Positions 60,090 to 64,000 of a DNA stretch of 64,000 bases are shown piece by piece; positions within the stretch are counted from its first letter, which is position 1, and every line of letters starts with the position of its first letter. Source of the stretch: CBDAPX01 sp965198725 (GTDB lineage Bacteria > Pseudomonadota > Alphaproteobacteria > Rhodobacterales > Rhodobacteraceae). The position numbers and the translations under genes are program-made. Under the pieces are notes generated by a model. The model was not told the DNA's origin and did not search any database. It saw only the letters and a program-made list of their open reading frames with translations. The DNA lies in contig CBDAPX010000001.1 of the NCBI GenBank assembly GCA_965198725.1, forward strand, positions 248,001 through 312,000, written 5' to 3'.

Positions 60090-60534
60090 GCAGGATCACA
60101 CGTTGCTCAAATTCGGTGCCGTCCGACGACAGCGCCTTCATCCGGATGTTCCAATTCCCGTCAGCGAGATCGAGGTCGGCGACATACCGTTTGCCATCAA
60201 AGACAAAATCCGGCTCCAGATCATCCTGGACATGAGTCGCGCGGCCCAGCACGGCCTCCAGCTCTTGAACCTGCACGGGCGCCCCATCAGGCCCATTGAT
60301 GTGCAGCAATATCTGACCATCCTGCGATTCCGCGCGTACCACCCATCCCAACGCCATTTGGCGGGCCCGCTTGGCATCAAATTGCTGCGACGCCACGTAG
60401 GAGTTTTTGACCTCCAACCCCGGAAAGGTTCGCACCGCGTTATAGGCCAGCGTCAGGTTGACCGCGATGATGATGCCAAAGGCGCCGCCGAAGACCATCA
60501 AGGCGTGTTTGCCTGTAAACTCACGATTGGCCAT
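60076..60534 (-). CDS. ccoH: Cytochrome oxidase assembly protein CcoH (FixH family)
   Basis: A 152-residue protein starting MANREFTGKHALMVFGGAFG. One membrane helix (residues 10-32) is followed by a periplasmic FixH domain (YVASQQFDAKRARQMALGWV; GKRYVADLDLADGNWNIRMKA). It begins two bases before the ccoG stop region and overlaps ccoI. Required for stable cbb3 oxidase assembly. Confidence 0.93.
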   Translation of the reverse strand: MANREFTGKHALMVFGGAFGIIIAVNLTLAYNAVRTFPGLEVKNSYVASQQFDAKRARQMALGWVVRAESQDGQILLHINGPDGAPVQVQELEAVLGRATHVQDDLEPDFVFDGKRYVADLDLADGNWNIRMKALSSDGTEFEQRVILHVER

Positions 60535-60536
60535 GG

Positions 60537-61967
60537 TCAGTTTCCCGTTCCTACAAATGATCCGTCGCGATACGCGCGTTCGCCATTCTCTGTGTCGATT
60601 GCCCAAAAGCGCAGCGGCGTCCGTTCCGCCAGAGATGCGGGCGACCCCGGCGGTGCGGTCACATACACACGCTGCATACCGGTGGCGTTGGGCGCGATTT
60701 CGACAGTGTCGCCGTCCGTCCCCTCAATCTCTAACCGGGTTTCCAGTGGGCCGGCCAGAAACAAGCGAAAGTCGCGCGCTTCGCCATGTTTGTTGCGCAG
60801 CCGCATGTCATATGTGTTCCGAATAGAGCCGTCCGACATCACGACATGGGTGGGGTTGCGCACCGCTGCCAACGTCATGTCGATATCCGGCCGAATAAAG
60901 AGCGCAAAGACCATCCCGAACCCAACAAGGGACCACAGCGCTGTGTACATGATCGTGCGCGGGCGCAGGACATGTTGCCAGATGGGGCGCGGTGGTTGTC
61001 CGGCTTTTTCCTGATCCTCGTCGCTAAGCGCGAGGTAATCGATCAGCCCACGGGGTTTGCCGATCTTTTCCATCACATCATCACAAGCATCGATGCACAA
61101 AGCACAGGTGATGCATTCCATCTGTTGCCCGTCGCGGATGTCGATCCCCATCGGGCAGACATTCACGCAGGCCATGCAGTCGATGCAATCGCCCAATTCC
61201 TCGGCGCCCACCGCTTTGCGATGCTTGCCCCGCGGCTCGCCCCGCCATTCCCGATAGCCGACGGTCAGCGTTTCTTCATCCATCATGGCCGCTTGAATGC
61301 GCGGCCACGGACAGGCGTAGATACAAATCTGTTCCCGCGCGAAACCGCCGAAGACAAAGGTTGTCGCGGTCAAAATGGCCATTGTCGTATAGGCCACCGG
61401 ATGGGCCTGAAGCGTGAGAAGATCGCGCATGAGAGTTGGCGCATCGGCAAAATAAAACACCCACGCCCCGCCGGTGGCCAGACCGATAAAGAGCCAGACA
61501 ATCCATTTGGTCAGGCGCAATCGGATCTTCCGGGCATCCCATTTTTCCTGATGGTGCAAGCGCAGGCGCGCATTCCGGTCGCCTTCGATCCATCGTTCCA
61601 CAAGGATGAAAAGGTCCGTCCACACGGTTTGCGGACAGGCATAACCGCACCAGACGCGGCCCAGCGCAGACGTAAAGAGAAAAAGCCCCAGCCCCGCCAT
61701 GATCAGCAGACCGGCCACGAAATAAAACTCGTGCGGCCAGATCTCGATCCAGAAAAAGTAAAACCGGCGGTGGGCGAGATCGAGCAGCACGGCTTGATCC
61801 GGCAGGCTGGGCCCACGATCCCAACGGATCCAGGGGGTCAGGTAATAGATGCCCAGCGTGACCGCCATGATCACCCATTTCAGGTTCCGAAACTTACCGT
61901 AGACACGGCGCGGAAAGATCGGTTCCCGGGCTTTGTACAGGCTGGGTGCTGGATCTGTGCTGGACAC
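60537..61967 (-). CDS. ccoG: Cytochrome c oxidase accessory protein CcoG (FixG/RdxB)
   Basis: A 476-residue membrane-bound ferredoxin-like protein; GTG start at 61967 with GGAGAC upstream. It has several helices (VIMAVTLGIYYLTPW; FYFVAGLLIMAGLGLFLF) and GYACPQTVWTDLFILVE. Two 4Fe-4S motifs are CIDCMACVNVCPMGID and CITCALCIDACD, and a C-terminal immunoglobulin-like domain follows. CcoG reduces Cu(II) for delivery to cbb3 oxidase. First gene of ccoGHIS. Confidence 0.95.
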   Translation of the reverse strand: MSSTDPAPSLYKAREPIFPRRVYGKFRNLKWVIMAVTLGIYYLTPWIRWDRGPSLPDQAVLLDLAHRRFYFFWIEIWPHEFYFVAGLLIMAGLGLFLFTSALGRVWCGYACPQTVWTDLFILVERWIEGDRNARLRLHHQEKWDARKIRLRLTKWIVWLFIGLATGGAWVFYFADAPTLMRDLLTLQAHPVAYTTMAILTATTFVFGGFAREQICIYACPWPRIQAAMMDEETLTVGYREWRGEPRGKHRKAVGAEELGDCIDCMACVNVCPMGIDIRDGQQMECITCALCIDACDDVMEKIGKPRGLIDYLALSDEDQEKAGQPPRPIWQHVLRPRTIMYTALWSLVGFGMVFALFIRPDIDMTLAAVRNPTHVVMSDGSIRNTYDMRLRNKHGEARDFRLFLAGPLETRLEIEGTDGDTVEIAPNATGMQRVYVTAPPGSPASLAERTPLRFWAIDTENGERAYRDGSFVGTGN

Positions 61968-62062
61968 GGACGTCTCCGTTGATGGCGGGTTACTTGACCT
62001 TTTGGTTCAAATTTCACCCTACCACATTGACTTGGGTCAAAATCAGGGGGCCGGGGCGGGTT

Positions 62063-62941
62063 TTATGTCGCAGCGTCGCGCGCCGTGCGAAGCCAGCGCA
62101 TAAAGGCCCGCACATAGGGTCGGATCACCCCCCCACCGGTCACGATGTGATAGCCGTAATCGGGACGTTCTTCGAACAGGGCAATCAGGCGGCCGCTGCG
62201 AATGTCATCTTCGACAAACACACGGACTGTGATCAGCACCCCCTGCCCGGCACGCGCGCTTTCGACCATCAGGTTTCCCGGCAGCTGTGTCCGCCGGCGC
62301 CCGTCGGCCACGTCCACACCATGCTCTTGCAGCCACTGTGTCGCTTCTGTTGTCCCCAACTCTTCGATCCATGGCAGCCCGGCGAGGTCTTTTGCGGTAT
62401 TCACCTTACGGTCGCCCAAAAGCTCTGGTGCCGCCACCACGACCAGAGGAGATTGCACCAGCAATTCGCTCTGCAACCCGGGCCAGTTGCCCGACCCATA
62501 GCGCAACGCCAGATCGATGCCGCCGGGCGACAAGGTCACAACCTCGGGCGTGGGATCGATGCGCAGGCTGATTTCCGGGTGTTGTGCCGAAAACCCTGCG
62601 AGACGTGGCATCAGCCAGCCGCCGGCAAAGCTGGGCGTGGTAGAGACATGCACGGGCCGATCTGCCGCAATCTCGGTCAGTTCCGAGACCGCCCGAGCAA
62701 TGGCACCAAACCCAAGGTTGAGCGCCTCGGCCAGATGTCGGCCTTCTGCGGTCAGTTCAAGGGCGCGCCCGCGTCGATCCAGCAGGCTGATACCAAGGAA
62801 GGTTTCAAGCTGTTTCAACTGCTGACTGACCGCGGCATGACTGACGTTCAGTTTTGCACCGGCTTCGGAAATCGTTTCGCTCTCTGCAAAGGCCGAAAAC
62901 GCTCGAAGCGCGGTCAGAGGCGGCATATCTAGCCACATCAT
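62063..62941 (-). CDS. LysR family transcriptional regulator (GcvA-like)
   Basis: A 292-residue LysR-type regulator. The winged helix-turn-helix lies in residues 8-65 (LTALRAFSAFAESETISEAGAKLNVSHAAVSQQLKQLE-type order), followed by a PBP2-like effector domain (VHVSTTPSFAGGWLMPRLAGF; VTLSPGGIDLALRYGSGNWPG) typical of the GcvA subgroup. A perfect ATGTAA-N7-TTACAT repeat sits directly upstream of its ATG. It is divergent from a 55-residue protein gene, its likely target. It separates ccoP from ccoG. Confidence 0.9.
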   Translation of the reverse strand: MMWLDMPPLTALRAFSAFAESETISEAGAKLNVSHAAVSQQLKQLETFLGISLLDRRGRALELTAEGRHLAEALNLGFGAIARAVSELTEIAADRPVHVSTTPSFAGGWLMPRLAGFSAQHPEISLRIDPTPEVVTLSPGGIDLALRYGSGNWPGLQSELLVQSPLVVVAAPELLGDRKVNTAKDLAGLPWIEELGTTEATQWLQEHGVDVADGRRRTQLPGNLMVESARAGQGVLITVRVFVEDDIRSGRLIALFEERPDYGYHIVTGGGVIRPYVRAFMRWLRTARDAAT

Positions 62942-62960
62942 ATGTAATTCCAGCTTACAT
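62942..62960. promoter_or_regulatory. Candidate LysR-binding site
   Basis: Perfect inverted repeat ATGTAA-N7-TTACAT, containing the T-N11-A pattern of LysR boxes, adjacent to the LysR start codon and about 85 bases upstream of the divergent small gene. A position suitable for autorepression and activation of the divergent promoter. Confidence 0.55.
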
Positions 62961-63042
62961 TTTCAAATTTCATATGAGTCGCAATCAGATGCTCTTTGCC
63001 CAATATTTGCAAGCAGGAAACATCACGCAGAGGAGAGTTGCG

Positions 63043-63210
63043 ATGATCAATATCTACGCTCAGTCTTTCATGACGGCTACGCGCACAAACACACCAAGAC
63101 TGCGATCCGCCCCAACTGTCGTCAAGTCCGGGAAAAGCAAACGGCGATGGTTGCCCAACGGACACTGGTGGTTGAAGCCGGACACCGACATTGATCCTGA
63201 AAACCTGTGA
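63043..63210 (+). CDS. 55-residue basic protein divergent from LysR
   Basis: ATG 63043 preceded by AGAGGAGAG; 55 codons (MINIYAQSFMTATRTNTPRL...). It is rich in Arg, Lys, Thr and Trp, with a SGKSKRRWLPNGHWWLKP segment and an acidic end DTDIDPENL. There is no signal peptide or membrane segment. I do not recognise the family. The strong ribosome site, the divergent LysR gene with its palindrome and the strong terminator behind it argue that it is a real gene. Confidence 0.65.
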   Translation: MINIYAQSFMTATRTNTPRLRSAPTVVKSGKSKRRWLPNGHWWLKPDTDIDPENL

Positions 63211-63247
63211 TCAAACCGCGTGGACACAGGTTCGCGCGATTGAATAA

Positions 63248-63282
63248 GGCCCGAGCCGTTCGCGGCTCGGGCCGTTTTCTTT
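63248..63282. terminator. Strong bidirectional terminator with UUCG loop
   Basis: An 11-bp perfect stem GGCCCGAGCCG/CGGCTCGGGCC around TTCG, followed by GTTTTCTTTATT. It lies 37 bases after the 55-residue gene and just beyond the convergent ccoP stop. Confidence 0.9.
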
Positions 63283-64000
63283 ATTCCCCGCCGCCCAGCT
63301 GGTGGACATAGACGGAAACGGCGCGCACTTGTGCTTCGGACAAACGCCCCGCCCAAGGCGGCATTACACCGTAGCGGCTGTATTCCACGGTTTCCTTGAT
63401 CCGGTCATAGGACCCGCCATAAAGCCAGATCGCGTCGGCGAGGTTCGGTGCACCCTGTTCTACGTCGCCCAGTCCGGCCTCGCCGTGGCAGGCGCTGCAA
63501 TTGTCTTGATAGACAATGCCGCCTGCTTCGACCAAATCCGCGTTCTCGGGCGTCCCACCAGAAAGTGTCATGACGTAATTCACCACCTGATCGATCTCTT
63601 CGGCTTCCAGAATTTCGCCGAAGGCGGGCATCTCGGAATAGCGAGAGTCCAGATCTTCCTCATTCCGGATACCGTGGCTGATCGTGTAGTGGATCGCCTC
63701 GATATCGCCGCCCCAAAGCCAGTCATCATCCAGAAGGTTCGGGTACCCGGACGCCTGAACACCGGCCGCACCGGACCCGTGGCATTGCGTGCACCACGTC
63801 CGAAAGACCGCCTCACCGGCGGAGGTGGCGTAGCCGTTCAGTTCTGGATCATCCGCAATCGCGGTCAGCTCGGCTGCCACCAGCTGCGCATTGATCCCGG
63901 CATTTGCCTGTTCCGCGGCCTCCAGCTCTGCGGCGATTTCTGCGCGGGTGGACCAGCCAAGCAGGCCGCCAGTGGCGCTGCTGATCAGCGGCCATGCCGG
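63281..64000 (-). CDS. ccoP: cbb3-type cytochrome c oxidase subunit III (5' end outside window)
   Basis: 240 codons of the dihaem subunit, the frame being open to the window edge (PAWPLISSATGGLLGWSTRAE, the periplasmic start of CcoP after its membrane anchor). Two c-type haem motifs, CTQCH near visible residue 68 and CSACH near 150, have distal Met residues in SEMPAFGE and GVMPPWAG. CcoP passes electrons from cytochrome c to the CcoN subunit. ccoN, ccoO and ccoQ should lie beyond the window. Confidence 0.95.
   Translation of the reverse strand, partial: PAWPLISSATGGLLGWSTRAEIAAELEAAEQANAGINAQLVAAELTAIADDPELNGYATSAGEAVFRTWCTQCHGSGAAGVQASGYPNLLDDDWLWGGDIEAIHYTISHGIRNEEDLDSRYSEMPAFGEILEAEEIDQVVNYVMTLSGGTPENADLVEAGGIVYQDNCSACHGEAGLGDVEQGAPNLADAIWLYGGSYDRIKETVEYSRYGVMPPWAGRLSEAQVRAVSVYVHQLGGGE

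Overview
The window looks like chromosomal DNA of an alphaproteobacterium of the order Rhodobacterales (Roseobacter group). The basis is moderately high GC, glutathione-dependent formaldehyde oxidation genes, divergent hemE/hemC, a ccoGHIS cluster next to ccoP, a DUF6478-type gene, I78 and CPBP proteins, and the intergenic 'TTGAAAATACTC' element common in that group. The genus cannot be fixed from this sequence. Genes are tightly packed; outside insertion sequences no gene-free stretch exceeds about 300 bases.

Layout. 1-10 kb: phenylacetate-CoA ligase (cut by the window start) with a TetR gene, an orphan imuB-like Y-family gene, cytochrome c', an I78 lipoprotein, class III alcohol dehydrogenase, a cupin, an EF-hand arylsulfotransferase, and an H-NOX/histidine kinase pair whose H-NOX gene has lost its 5' end to an insertion sequence (IS). 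10-20 kb: IS copy 1, TetR, AEC transporter, S-formylglutathione hydrolase with an in-frame amber codon, ornithine cyclodeaminase-like enzyme, an alpha/beta hydrolase split by an IS that is itself split by a second IS, and an MFS transporter. 20-33 kb: zapE, an MBL hydrolase, folC-accD, CPBP protease, a degenerate ABC exporter/cyclic-nucleotide-domain protein broken by an ochre codon, a crotonase, ilvD, two Rhodobacterales hypothetical genes and an RTX fragment. 33-46 kb: IS copy 3, a PEP-synthase-like protein, a tightly coupled ABC transporter/amidohydrolase/FAD oxidase/flavodoxin-fold reductase operon, an IS scar that truncates genes on both sides, and a TetR-controlled set (MoaF-like protein, small membrane protein, outer-membrane protein) sharing an operator-like TAACGYGTTA motif. 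47-64 kb: tRNA-Met, hemE/hemC, fatty-acid desaturase, three tandem 42-residue peptide genes, hemF, an SDR lacking the catalytic lysine, an rsmC-like gene, clpS, a frameshifted HAD gene, a D,D-carboxypeptidase with SPOR domain, a methyltransferase, ccoS-I-H-G, LysR, a 55-residue protein gene and the 3' part of ccoP.

Two themes stand out. First, decay and rearrangement: about ten genes are broken (IS insertion, nonsense, frameshift) in 64 kb. Three IS3-family copies of one element plus a scar are present; only the nested copy keeps a target duplication, so the other copies probably mark recombination junctions.

Second, a compact candidate new system at 50.4-51.4 kb: three paralogous peptide genes. 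Each carries its own TGTGA-N6-TCACR palindrome placed exactly 32 bp (centre to centre) from a -10-like hexamer, as in class II CRP/FNR promoters. Each is also followed by its own hairpin. They lie among heme biosynthesis genes. Their function is unknown.
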